A program made the position numbers and the translations under genes. From Muribaculaceae bacterium (GTDB lineage Bacteria > Bacteroidota > Bacteroidia > Bacteroidales > Muribaculaceae), in NCBI GenBank assembly GCA_017621225.1, contig JAGATN010000005.1, positions 1 to 64,000 of the forward strand: a DNA stretch of 64,000 nt, written 5' to 3'. This document shows, piece after piece, positions 1 to 8,499 of this stretch; positions within the stretch are counted from its first letter, which is position 1; each line of letters begins with the position of its first letter. The notes under the pieces are model-generated. The model saw only the letters and a list, made by a program, of their open reading frames with translations. It made no database searches and was not told the DNA's origin.

Positions 1-34
1 CAGTCCTTTGCTCTACCAACTGAGCTATGGCACC
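1..34 (-). tRNA. tRNA-Phe (5' part only, cut by window edge)
   Basis: Reading the minus strand, the 5' acceptor strand GGTGCCA is followed by a D arm (GCTC..GAGC) and an anticodon stem beginning AAGGA, then loop bases CTG, where the window ends. The last visible base is G34, so the anticodon begins with G. The identity Phe (GAA) rests on recall of the typical Bacteroides tRNA-Phe sequence and not on a visible anticodon. The 3' half lies outside the window. Confidence 0.85.
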
Positions 35-50
35 CTTTGTTTTTGCGTTG

Positions 51-82
51 CAAAGGTAGGCATTGTTTTTTTATTATGCAAA
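51..82 (-). promoter_or_regulatory. Bacteroides-type promoter of tRNA-Phe
   Basis: On the minus strand a TTTG box (82-79) is separated by 20 bp from TACCTTTG (58-51), matching the -33/-7 consensus TTTG / TAnnTTTG. The predicted start lies about 10 bp before the tRNA 5' end. Confidence 0.75.
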
Positions 83-187
83 TTTTTGGCGGTTAAATTG
101 AGTACAAATTTTAGCGTAAGTTCATTTTTGTCTCATTTTCAGCCCATTTCGCAAGCATACCCCACATACACCAAATTCCTCACAAAC

Positions 188-315
188 CTTCTCCCAAGCT
201 TCGACAAGCCCCCACCGACATTCCACCGCCCCTCACTAACTTTCCACAAACCATCTCCCAAGCTCATCCAAGCCCTTACAGACATTCCACGCCCCCTCAC
301 TAACTTCCCACAGAC
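188..315. repeat. C-rich degenerate tandem repeat, two 64-bp units
   Basis: Three landmarks recur at exactly 64 bp: CTCCCAAGC at 191 and 255, GACATTCCAC at 217 and 281, and CCTCACTAAC at 231 and 295. The sequence between is diverged. The whole stretch from about 140 to 515 is strongly C-rich and G-poor on the plus strand. It holds no convincing gene: the open frame through it translates to low-complexity proline/threonine-rich sequence. Confidence 0.7.
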
Positions 316-400
316 CCCTCACAAGCTCCCCCACAAGCCCACCTCAAACTTTTCCACAAGCATTTTCATCGCATTCACACACAATCTCCGAATCTTTTCG

Positions 401-408
401 TACTTTTG
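401..408 (+). promoter_or_regulatory. Promoter -7 box for the 514-2445 cluster
   Basis: TACTTTTG matches TAnnTTTG. No clear -33 TTTG was found at the expected spacing. It would give a leader of about 100 nt before the first gene. Confidence 0.45.
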
Positions 409-513
409 CAATTGGCCGCACGATATAAACGCCATACCCCAATAAAAACGCCCCTCAAACCCAAACCCACAAACACCCAAACCCCAAAATATCCCAACCC
501 CACCAACCCCAAA

Positions 514-1149
514 ATGGCATTTGACTACAAGAAAGAATATCGAAATCTATATAAGCCCAAGGCCACTCCCGCCATCGTGGAGGTGCCCGGCATGAACTTC
601 ATAGCCGTCAATGGCAGCGGCGACCCCAACGACCCCGACGGTGAATACCAGAAGGCCCTCGCCATGCTCTACCCCGTGGCCTACACGCTAAAGATGAGCC
701 ACAAGACCCCCTACCGCATCGACGGCTTCTTCGAATACGTCGTGCCACCTCTCGAAGGGCTGTGGTGGACCGACAACGCCACCCTCGACTTCACCAACAA
801 GTCGGCGTTCCGGTGGATTGCCATGATACGCGTGCCCGACTTCGTAAAAGCCGACGACGTAGAGTGGGCCAAACAAGAAGTGTCGCGCAAAAAATCACTT
901 GACTGCTCCGCACTCCGCCTCATGAACCTCGAAGAAGGGCTATGCGCACAAGCAATGCACATAGGGCCATACGACTCCGAGCCGCAGTCGCTCGACGCCA
1001 TCCACAAGTTCATCAAGTCAAACGGCTACACGACTGACTTCTCGGCCCGCCGACGCCACCACGAAATATACCTCTCCGACCCGCGAAAATGCAGTCCCGA
1101 CAAAATCAAGACTGTTCTCCGAATCCCGATCGCAAAGCCATCACACTAA
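514..1149 (+). CDS. GyrI-like small-molecule-binding domain protein
   Basis: A 211-residue cytoplasmic protein with no signal peptide. The layout (an early VPGMNFIAVNGSGDPND segment, a central YRIDGFFEYVVPPLEGLWW segment and a late GLCAQAMHIGPYDSEPQSLDAI segment) is that of the standalone GyrI-like/SOUL-fold ligand-binding proteins related to the C-terminal domain of AraC-type drug regulators. The ATG at 514 is preferred over an upstream in-frame start at 406, because the extra residues are low-complexity and fall in the C-rich leader. It heads a tight four-gene cluster with a zinc ribbon protein and two acetyltransferases. No HTH is present, so a direct DNA-binding role is unlikely. The ligand is unknown. 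Confidence 0.8.
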   Translation: MAFDYKKEYRNLYKPKATPAIVEVPGMNFIAVNGSGDPNDPDGEYQKALAMLYPVAYTLKMSHKTPYRIDGFFEYVVPPLEGLWWTDNATLDFTNKSAFRWIAMIRVPDFVKADDVEWAKQEVSRKKSLDCSALRLMNLEEGLCAQAMHIGPYDSEPQSLDAIHKFIKSNGYTTDFSARRRHHEIYLSDPRKCSPDKIKTVLRIPIAKPSH

Positions 1150-1184
1150 TCCAAACCCCATCACACCAACAAAAAAGATAAACT

Positions 1185-1457
1185 ATGGAACCAAAATTTT
1201 GTCAAAGCTGCGGAATGCCGCTTACCGACGACATCCTCGGCACCAATGCCGACGGCACGCCAAACGATGACTACTGCATCTACTGCTACAAAGATGGCAA
1301 GTTCACGCATGACATGACCATGGAGCAGATGATCGACCACTGCGCACAGTTCACCGACGAAATCAACAAGCAGTCAGGGCAAAACCTCACCAAAGAGCAA
1401 GCCAAAGAGATGATGCGCCGGTACTTTCCCCATCTCAAACGCTGGCGAGAGCAATGA
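1185..1457 (+). CDS. Small zinc ribbon protein
   Basis: A 90-residue protein. The N-terminus has CQSCGMPL and, after a short Asp-rich loop, CIYCYKDG: two CxxC knuckles that would hold one zinc ion. The rest is a charged helical tail (EQMIDH..KEQAKEMMRRYFPHLKRW). This matches the widespread 'putative zinc ribbon domain' family of about 85-95 residues, whose function is not established. Its stop overlaps the start of the next gene by 4 bp (ATGA), which implies translational coupling to the GNAT gene. Confidence 0.85.
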   Translation: MEPKFCQSCGMPLTDDILGTNADGTPNDDYCIYCYKDGKFTHDMTMEQMIDHCAQFTDEINKQSGQNLTKEQAKEMMRRYFPHLKRWREQ

Positions 1458-2005
1458 TCATCGAGACCCAACGACTCATCCTGCGGCCGTGGCGCGATGA
1501 CGATGCCGCGAAGCTATACCTCTACGCATCCCACCCCGACATCGGGCCCGTCGCCGGCTGGCCGCAGCACACATCCGTCGAAAACAGCCTCGAAGTCATA
1601 CGCACCATCTTTTCCGCACCCGAAACCTACGCCGTAGTGCCAACGTCCGTCGGCCACCCCGTAGGCTGTTGCGGGATAATGTTCCACAACGGCCTCCACA
1701 CAGCCTCCATGCAGCCGCGCGAAGCCGAGATCGGCTACTGGATAGGCAAGCCCTATTGGGGGCAAGGCCTAATACCCGAAGCGGTCAAGGCCCTGTTGGC
1801 GAGATGCTTCGACGAGTTGGGTCTTTCAGCCGTGTGGTGCGGATATTACGACGGCAACGCCAAATCGAAGCGCGTATGCGAAAAATGCGGCTTCACGTAC
1901 CATCACACCAACCGCAACATCCTCTCGCCCCTTGGCGACATACGCACCGAGCACTTCCATCTTATGACCGCCGAAGCCTACCACGCCCACAAAGCATCAT
2001 TATGA
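1454..2005 (+). CDS. GNAT acetyltransferase, RimJ/RimL type
   Basis: A 183-residue protein. The N-terminus METQRLILRPWRDDD-like (here MIIETQRLILRPWRDDDAAKL) is the hallmark of the RimJ/RimL branch. The acetyl-CoA-binding region EIGYWIGKPYWGQGLIPEAVKALLARCF carries the W-G-x-G-x-x-P/A-E-A motif, followed by NAKSKRVCEKCGF. Family knowledge: acetyl-CoA-dependent N-acetylation of a protein N-terminus or small amine. The substrate cannot be read from sequence. It is coupled to the neighbours at both ends by 4-bp ATGA overlaps (1454-1457 and 2002-2005). Confidence 0.88.
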   Translation: MIIETQRLILRPWRDDDAAKLYLYASHPDIGPVAGWPQHTSVENSLEVIRTIFSAPETYAVVPTSVGHPVGCCGIMFHNGLHTASMQPREAEIGYWIGKPYWGQGLIPEAVKALLARCFDELGLSAVWCGYYDGNAKSKRVCEKCGFTYHHTNRNILSPLGDIRTEHFHLMTAEAYHAHKASL

Positions 2006-2445
2006 TAGTGACCGTCACATCACACAAACGCTCATACATGCCGCTGCTGTTGATGGGCGACGAATCGGAGGCCATGATCAATCGATACCTCGACCGTGGC
2101 ACCCTTTATGTCAAAATGCTCGCCGGCAGCCCCGTTTCGGTATGCGTGGTCACCATCGAGAGCCCTGACGTCGTTGAGATCAAGAACCTCGCCGTGCTCC
2201 CCCAATGCCGGCGACAAGGCATCGGGAGCGAAATGCTCCGACACGTCGAGCTTATGCACAAAGGCATGACGTTGATGCTCGGAACAGGCGAAACGCCGTC
2301 GACGCTACGCTTTTACAAAGCGTTCGGATTTCGATATTCACACCTCATACCCGACTTTTTCACCACCAACTATCCTCATCCCATCATCGAAGAAGGCATA
2401 ACCCTTCGCCACATGATCTATCTCGTCAAGCGCCCCGGGCTGTAG
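2002..2445 (+). CDS. GNAT acetyltransferase
   Basis: A 147-residue protein. The core VVEIKNLAVLPQCRRQGIGSEMLRHVE holds the Q/R-x-x-G-x-G/A acetyl-CoA pyrophosphate loop, followed by LGTGETPSTLRFYKAFGFRYSH, which is beta-strand 5 and the helix of the GNAT fold. The start at 2002 is chosen because it overlaps the previous stop as ATGA; upstream in-frame starts lie inside the preceding acetyltransferase. Likely cytoplasmic N-acetyltransferase of unknown substrate, made together with the other three cluster genes. Confidence 0.88.
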   Translation: MIVTVTSHKRSYMPLLLMGDESEAMINRYLDRGTLYVKMLAGSPVSVCVVTIESPDVVEIKNLAVLPQCRRQGIGSEMLRHVELMHKGMTLMLGTGETPSTLRFYKAFGFRYSHLIPDFFTTNYPHPIIEEGITLRHMIYLVKRPGL

Positions 2446-2451
2446 CCTGTC

Positions 2452-2467
2452 AGAGTATGTTTACTCT
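2452..2467. repeat. Solo terminal repeat AGAGTATGTTTACTCT
   Basis: AGAGTATGTTTAC is identical to the first 13 bases of the inverted terminal repeat of the MITE-like element at 42711-42874. Here it extends into a perfect 6-bp palindrome (AGAGTA-TGTT-TACTCT). It fills the gap between two convergent genes, so it may also serve as a weak hairpin. Confidence 0.55.
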
Positions 2468-5430
2468 CATAGATTCGGATTTATAGTGTTAAGCTTGCGC
2501 GGCTGATGATTAAATCTAAACTGCGCATGAAGCATTACGTAGCGCGGTATCACGTTGACATACCGCTCCGAGCGGCCCTGCGCGCTCACCGAATACTCCA
2601 CACTTTCGAGCTGATGCAGTATGTCGAAGCCGTCAAGCATTATCACCAGTTTATCGTTGAGGAAGCCTTTGCCTATGCGGGCATTCCACATCAGGCGGTT
2701 TCGTTTCAAGCCGCTCAAGTTATAGCCGCTTTTGCTATAAAACGTCATGTCGGTCGATACAAACATTTTGACCAACGGTATCTGCGTAGAGCACGTAACG
2801 CCGCAATTCAAGTCAAGTATCGAAACATCGTCCAAATCCGACCTGTTACGAAATGTTTTTCGCCATGTACCGCCCGCCTTAAACGTCAGCGAAGTGTTCG
2901 AAAAATCCGTTCTGAGCGAAAACCGCTCCCTCACATAGTAGTTTTCCACCGCCACCTTTTGCATTTCATTGCCGCCACCCTCTATGCCGAGCATGTCTGC
3001 ATCACGCGCATATTCCAGCGACGTGTTGTTGTTCAACGAAAACGGAATGCGACCGCCAAAGTCCAACGACAAATCATACCCCGGCGCCAACGACCAATTG
3101 CCCGACATATTAAACGGTTTGTGATACCTTACGCCGGTTGATTTGTCGTATGAATATCCGTTTACTATCTTATCCAAAGATATTATACTTCGCACATCAA
3201 AACGATGCCAAGCACGGCCACACCGTGTTGAAATACCCAAACTTATATTATGCCTCGACGGGTCACGCAGATTGTCATTCGATTCATACACGTTCATAGG
3301 GTCGGATGTATCGTTTATGTTTATGCGCGACGATAACGGATACGACGACTTGCTATAACTGTAATCAAGCGAATATAACGTACTACGATTACTACGATAG
3401 TTTATATTCAAATTCGGATCATAGCGAAACATATCTCTTGACAAAATGGTGTCGAGCAACTCATGCCTGTAGTCAAGTCGGTTGTGATTAAGCGAAAACC
3501 TATTATCAAATCCAATGCTAACGTTACGAATACGATATTCCATATAAGCCGACAATGTGTGAGTATGCGATTCGCTCGTGGTCGACTTTGAGTTTTGACC
3601 GTCGAGCACCGATATCAGGTCGTCATCGGCCTCATACACCCCATATGTCATATTTGACTCCGCTTTCTTTTTAAGCAGATACACCTCCGTGGCATTCCTA
3701 TACCTACTTCCTGAAAAATTATATGCAGCATTCCAATTCAGATTCCCATAATCAAAGCTCGGCTGATATCCTATCCTCGAGCTAAAAGACAGTGCATCAT
3801 TGGGCTTATTGCGAGTATGTTGATTGCGGCGCGTTGGCGACTGACCGTTACCATATGTTATGTCATACAGATTATGCGAATCTGACGTCAACGATCTATA
3901 CCCCGCACCTGCATTAATACTGATTACGTCAGGCGTTTTGGGCACCACAATCATTAACTCGACATTGCCCCCGGCTGATAACGCCCTATTGCTCGATGCA
4001 TAGTCATTTACATTGCGGTTCACAAGTATTTCGCGCAGAGAGTCGGGGTTACCTGCCAACAGGTCGTTGATGGCTCCCATAGTCAGACCCTCTATTTCCC
4101 TGTTGAGCGTTGCGTTTGACCCCAAACTAACCGAACGCCCCCTACTGTAGCTGAATGATGGAGAGAACGATAACGACAAATTGTCGACCGATAGCGACAT
4201 CTTATGACTCATCTGTACATTCAGAGTCTTACGTTTGCTCGACGATTCCGATTGCGAATAAACGTCGCCACCCGGAAGAAAACTCGTCGACTTTCCACCC
4301 CCATCATAGCGCGAATCGTAATGGTTCACTTCAACCGATCCGTTAATCTTAAATTTTTTATTGTCCGGTTCAACCATATAATCGAAACCTCCCATCTTTT
4401 TCCGTGTAAGCCCCGACGACTCCCTCATACGAAATACATCCGACTCGCCCGGCTTCACGTCATCAACATTGCCCAACGAACCCACAAATGCAAATCGAGC
4501 CACATTGGTAAACGTCAGCGCAAACAGTCTGCCCATGTATCGGTCATTGGTACCCAATCCGGCGCCGGCATTAACTATCGTGCCGAACGAATATTCCTTC
4601 TTCAGGCGCACGTCGAGCGCATATTGTTTGTCATCGTCAAGTATCCGTTTGGCCAATCGGCTACGTTCGCCGGTCTTGTCGTAAAATTTCAACTTATCTA
4701 CCGTATAGCTGCCAAGATTTTCAAGCATTACCAACTTACGGTTGTCAAAAAAAGCTTTGCCGTTAAGCAACAGCTCCTCCACCCTGCGTCCTTGATGAAT
4801 TATCGTTCCGTCCGATTTAAGTTCGCACCCTATGGCTTTAACCAAATCATCAAGCATCGATCCTACCGGCAGATTGAATGCGTCGGCATTATATATCAAT
4901 GTGTCGCCTTTATAAAAAAATTTCACCTTCGTGGCCACCGTCACTTCTTCAAGGTTCAACGGCTTACGCTCCACATATATGGTGGGTACTTTTCTTGGCG
5001 GTTCACGCCGCCCAACATCCTTTATCGGCAAATCCACGTATGTGGTATCATATTTTTCGCCGTTCGACACCTTTAGTATATATTTTCGGTCCGCGCGTGG
5101 AATTTCGAATTTAAACGTAGCTTCAACTTTCACCAAATTCCCGCCAACGCCCCCCCTGGTTATGTTTTCACCCTTACGCGCCGACTCCCGCCGTTCTTTC
5201 AAATACCTCAAAGTACTTTCTCCGGCTACCTCGCTCTGCAAAACGTTACCCGCCGAATCACACAGCTCAACCACCGCACCCAAGGCCGGCTGATTGGTAC
5301 TTTTATCAACCACAAGCCCTGATATATGGAATGGCTCTACATACTGAGCCGCAACTACCGGCAAAAACGGAACAAGAAATATGGCCAACGTAATAATGCG
5401 TTTAAGCAACAATTTTGATGATGAATTCAT
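2467..5430 (-). CDS. Outer membrane beta-barrel protein with carboxypeptidase-regulatory-like domain
   Basis: A 987-residue exported protein with a signal peptide at 1-28 (TLAIFLVPFLPVVAAQ). Residues about 33-130 form a carboxypeptidase-regulatory-like Ig domain (ISGLVVDKSTNQPALGAVVELCD). About 160-290 is a plug-like region (NLPVGSMLDDLVKAIGC.., GRRVEELLLNGKAFFDN). The rest is a barrel rich in alternating aromatic and polar strands. This is the 'outer membrane beta-barrel family' layout common in Bacteroidota, related to TonB-dependent transporters. No TonB box is obvious, and no SusD partner is adjacent, so substrate and energy coupling are open. It is convergent with the GNAT cluster and divergent from the RND operon. 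Confidence 0.8.
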   Translation of the reverse strand: MNSSSKLLLKRIITLAIFLVPFLPVVAAQYVEPFHISGLVVDKSTNQPALGAVVELCDSAGNVLQSEVAGESTLRYLKERRESARKGENITRGGVGGNLVKVEATFKFEIPRADRKYILKVSNGEKYDTTYVDLPIKDVGRREPPRKVPTIYVERKPLNLEEVTVATKVKFFYKGDTLIYNADAFNLPVGSMLDDLVKAIGCELKSDGTIIHQGRRVEELLLNGKAFFDNRKLVMLENLGSYTVDKLKFYDKTGERSRLAKRILDDDKQYALDVRLKKEYSFGTIVNAGAGLGTNDRYMGRLFALTFTNVARFAFVGSLGNVDDVKPGESDVFRMRESSGLTRKKMGGFDYMVEPDNKKFKINGSVEVNHYDSRYDGGGKSTSFLPGGDVYSQSESSSKRKTLNVQMSHKMSLSVDNLSLSFSPSFSYSRGRSVSLGSNATLNREIEGLTMGAINDLLAGNPDSLREILVNRNVNDYASSNRALSAGGNVELMIVVPKTPDVISINAGAGYRSLTSDSHNLYDITYGNGQSPTRRNQHTRNKPNDALSFSSRIGYQPSFDYGNLNWNAAYNFSGSRYRNATEVYLLKKKAESNMTYGVYEADDDLISVLDGQNSKSTTSESHTHTLSAYMEYRIRNVSIGFDNRFSLNHNRLDYRHELLDTILSRDMFRYDPNLNINYRSNRSTLYSLDYSYSKSSYPLSSRININDTSDPMNVYESNDNLRDPSRHNISLGISTRCGRAWHRFDVRSIISLDKIVNGYSYDKSTGVRYHKPFNMSGNWSLAPGYDLSLDFGGRIPFSLNNNTSLEYARDADMLGIEGGGNEMQKVAVENYYVRERFSLRTDFSNTSLTFKAGGTWRKTFRNRSDLDDVSILDLNCGVTCSTQIPLVKMFVSTDMTFYSKSGYNLSGLKRNRLMWNARIGKGFLNDKLVIMLDGFDILHQLESVEYSVSAQGRSERYVNVIPRYVMLHAQFRFNHQPRKLNTINPNL

Positions 5431-5873
5431 AGCTTACTTTTTGTTAGATTTAGGAATAGATAGTATTAGATCAATGTAGCAATATTCAATGGTAATTCAA
5501 CTGATATCAGTGTAGTGTGTCGCCTACAACTGCCGTAGCTATCTTTGAATCCTTGAATAGTTACATACAATTTATCACTGTAAAAAACACTCGTTCGGGT
5601 TTGAAGCCATGGCTCCAATCAACACGAATAAATCATTTAGATGTTTCATGATAACTATTTTTTAATTAATGATGGCAATTATTTCTTAAAAATATACATA
5701 ATCATCCAAATTAAAAGCATTAGCGTATTCCTTTTTAACAATCATTAACACAATCCCCACGCAGATGTAACAGCGGCATAGTCTATTAAAAAACATTAAT
5801 TTAAAATCACATCCGAAAACAGATTATAGTCACGTCGGGTTATTTTATATATGGTTCATTATAATATGATAAT
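5431..5873. other. 443-bp AT-rich divergent intergenic region
   Basis: It holds no gene. TATCTTTG at 5540-5547 (plus strand) matches the -7 box. If used, it would give the RND operon a leader of about 320 nt. No regulator gene or clear operator palindrome is seen nearby. Confidence 0.4.
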
Positions 5874-7325
5874 ATGCACGTTTCAAAAGTTATACTATTC
5901 TCTATTCTCGCTTTAGCATCAAATGCCACGGCATCGGCCTCCGACCCAAAGCGGTCAATGGCCGATGAAATGCCCGAAAAATGGCAATACGTAAGCGAAT
6001 TCAATCAAAAGCTGCCACCCAACGACCAATGGTGGAAATCGTTCAACGATCCCATGCTCGATTCGCTCATAGCCGAAGGCGTTAACAACAATTTCAACGT
6101 ACTCATGGCAATACGCCGAATAGAGATAGCCCGACAAAACATACGTCAGGCTCGATCGGCCTTCTTCCCATCAATCAACGCATCGGCAGGATGGACTAAA
6201 AACCGTAATTCGGGCCTAACCACCCGAAACGAAATAGATGCCACGACCATCGACTATTTTTCGCTGGGGGTCGACATGAACTGGGAAATCGACATATTCG
6301 GAAAAGTGGCCGCCGGAGTAAAGGAACGCAAAGCCCAATGGCAGGCATCGAGAGCCGAATATGCAGCCACGATGGTAAGCCTGTGTAGCGAAATAGCCTC
6401 TACTTACATTCAGCTCAGGGCTTATCAGGCCGAACTGAAAGTAACCCGACATCACCTCGAACAGCAAAAAAAGGTGCTCGACATTGTTGAAGCCCGACAT
6501 GAAGCCACTCTCAACTCCGAGCTCGACGTGGCTCAGTCAAAATCGATATACTACTCCACCACGGCAGCCATAATACCCATCGAAACGTCGATATCATCGG
6601 CCATCAACGCTTTGGCCGTACTGACGGGCACTTATCCCGAACAGATGTCGCAACGTCTGGCCGATGCGGCTCCCCTGCCCGACTACAAAAAGATAATAAG
6701 CGTGGGCGTGCCGATGCAATTGCTCCGCCGGCGACCCGACATATTGCAGGCCGAATACGACCTCTCGGCCTATGCCGCCGCATTGGGCATTGCCAAGAAA
6801 GATTTTCTGCCCACGTTGTCGCTTACGGGGTCGATAGGCACTGCCGCACACGATGCCTCTGATCTGTTCAAAGACAAGTCGCTGACATATGCCATTGCGC
6901 CAAAGCTCACATGGACCATATTCGACGGCATGGCTCGAAAAGCTTCGGTGGCGGCGGCAAGACAGCAGATGGAAGCAGGCATCGACAATTACAACATGAC
7001 CCTGCTCACGGCCATTCAGGAGGTCGACAACGCCATGACGGCTTACGTAAACGCCTCACGCTACATCGACATACTCAAGCAAACGCTCCAACAGTCAGAG
7101 CGATTTTACGAGGTATCGCTAATTCAATACACCGAGGGGCTGACACAATACACGCCGGTGGCCGATGCGCAAATCGACATGCTTCAATACGCCAACCAGG
7201 CCGTAACGGCACATTGCCAGGCACTGACGGCCCTTATCGACATCTACAAATCGCTCGGCGGCGGATGGGAGATCGACGGAAACATCCCCTACGCACAAAC
7301 CGACAACAAAACGACACAACGGTAA
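5874..7325 (+). CDS. RND efflux outer membrane factor (TolC/OprM family)
   Basis: A 483-residue protein with a signal peptide at about 1-22. The two repeated outer-membrane efflux protein halves are visible: the first starts near QWWKSFNDPMLDSLIAEGVNNNFNV, the second near MQLLRRRPDILQAEYDLSAYAAALGIAKKDFLPTLSLTGSIG. Both have the long helical hairpins of the periplasmic tunnel. The protein would form a trimeric channel and dock to the fusion protein and pump encoded next. Related NodT-type subunits usually carry a lipobox cysteine after the signal peptide. None is present here (ASNATASASD), so it is probably not lipidated. First gene of a three-gene operon. Confidence 0.9.
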   Translation: MHVSKVILFSILALASNATASASDPKRSMADEMPEKWQYVSEFNQKLPPNDQWWKSFNDPMLDSLIAEGVNNNFNVLMAIRRIEIARQNIRQARSAFFPSINASAGWTKNRNSGLTTRNEIDATTIDYFSLGVDMNWEIDIFGKVAAGVKERKAQWQASRAEYAATMVSLCSEIASTYIQLRAYQAELKVTRHHLEQQKKVLDIVEARHEATLNSELDVAQSKSIYYSTTAAIIPIETSISSAINALAVLTGTYPEQMSQRLADAAPLPDYKKIISVGVPMQLLRRRPDILQAEYDLSAYAAALGIAKKDFLPTLSLTGSIGTAAHDASDLFKDKSLTYAIAPKLTWTIFDGMARKASVAAARQQMEAGIDNYNMTLLTAIQEVDNAMTAYVNASRYIDILKQTLQQSERFYEVSLIQYTEGLTQYTPVADAQIDMLQYANQAVTAHCQALTALIDIYKSLGGGWEIDGNIPYAQTDNKTTQR

Positions 7326-7349
7326 ATAACCTCCTAACTTTACAACACA

Positions 7350-8486
7350 ATGAACGCACAAAAATTTACGATATGCTCCATGATGTTGGCCGCATGCGCC
7401 GCCACGGCATTGACATCGTGCAACGAAAAAGCTACACAATCAGCCGACAGTCAGTTGCCACCGATCGACGTGGCATACGTTCAGGTCGATTCGGTCACGC
7501 TCTATAAATCATATCCCGGAACGCTGAAAGCCATAAGGGTGGTCGACCTCGTGGCAAGGGTTAACGGCTATCTGCGCAGCCAGAACTACAATGGCGGCGA
7601 CATCGTAAAACAGGGGCAAGTGCTGTTCACCATCGACAATCCGCAATATGCCGATGCCGTGGCTCAGGCACGAGCTTCGCTCGAATCGGCTAAGAGCGCA
7701 CGCGATTACGCTCAGTCGCACTATCTGGCCGTCGAAAAAGCATATCAAAAAGATGCGGCCTCGAAAATGGAAGCCATTCAAGCCAAGTCGAACTACGAGC
7801 AATGCGTGGCCAACGTGAAAAATGCCGAAGCCACGCTGCAAACGGCGCTATCAAACCTGGGCTACTGCACCATACGCGCTCCATTCACCGGACACGCATC
7901 AACTTCCGAACCGTCGGTAGGAGCCTACCTCAACGGCGAGGCATCGCCAACCACTCTCGCCACCATTTACGAGGACAACAAGCTATTTGCCGAATTTAAC
8001 ATCGAGGACGCTTCTTATCTGCGCATGCTGTCAAACTGCGACTCGATAAGCAGCAATCCCGTAAACTACGATTCGATACCCATTGCCTTCAACGAACCGC
8101 TGCCCCATAACTACAAGGGCAAGCTCACCTACATAGCGCCCGACGTGAACACCGGAACGGGCACGATACTCCTCAGAGCTGAAATAGAAAATCCATACAA
8201 CGAGCTGCGCGACGGCATGTATGCCACCATTTCCATGCCTGTAAAGGTCGACCCGAAGGCATGCCTCGTCAAAGACGCTTCGATAGCCACCGATCAGCTC
8301 GGCAAGTACATATACACCGTCACCGACTCGGGCATAGTGAAATACACGCCCATAAAAGTCGGATCGATAGTCCGCGACTCCATGCGAGTGGTTACCGAAG
8401 GCGTAGGACCTGATACACGCTACGTTACCAAAGCGTTGCTGAAAGTGCGCAACGACATGCACGTAAAACCGATACTAACAAAATGA
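7350..8486 (+). CDS. RND efflux periplasmic adaptor (AcrA/MexA family)
   Basis: A 378-residue lipoprotein with lipobox LTSC at 22-25. The barrel-sandwich/lipoyl half begins at [42 protein letters not shown] coiled-coil hairpin runs through the [20 protein letters not shown] and [24 protein letters not shown] segments. The second lipoyl half ([14 protein letters not shown]) and the beta-barrel ([26 protein letters not shown]) follow. It links the inner-membrane pump to the outer-membrane channel. Gene order OMF-MFP-RND is common in Bacteroidota; spacing is 24 bp upstream and 13 bp downstream, so co-transcription is expected. Confidence 0.93.
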   Translation: MNAQKFTICSMMLAACAATALTSCNEKATQSADSQLPPIDVAYVQVDSVTLYKSYPGTLKAIRVVDLVARVNGYLRSQNYNGGDIVKQGQVLFTIDNPQYADAVAQARASLESAKSARDYAQSHYLAVEKAYQKDAASKMEAIQAKSNYEQCVANVKNAEATLQTALSNLGYCTIRAPFTGHASTSEPSVGAYLNGEASPTTLATIYEDNKLFAEFNIEDASYLRMLSNCDSISSNPVNYDSIPIAFNEPLPHNYKGKLTYIAPDVNTGTGTILLRAEIENPYNELRDGMYATISMPVKVDPKACLVKDASIATDQLGKYIYTVTDSGIVKYTPIKVGSIVRDSMRVVTEGVGPDTRYVTKALLKVRNDMHVKPILTK

Positions 8487-8499
8487 TTTTTTTAGGCTT

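Noticed and set aside
8-445. Open frame of 145 codons across the C-rich tract
   Set aside because: It starts inside tRNA-Phe, runs through repeats and translates to low-complexity Thr/Pro-rich sequence. It has no family likeness.
2506-3141. Long plus-strand frames opposite the outer membrane protein gene (also 4204-5076)
   Set aside because: They are antisense shadows of the 987-residue gene, whose signal peptide, domains and codon use are clear.
2467-5430. SusC-type glycan transporter
   Set aside because: No SusD homologue is adjacent, there is no clear TonB box, and the plug is short. A general outer membrane beta-barrel family is safer.
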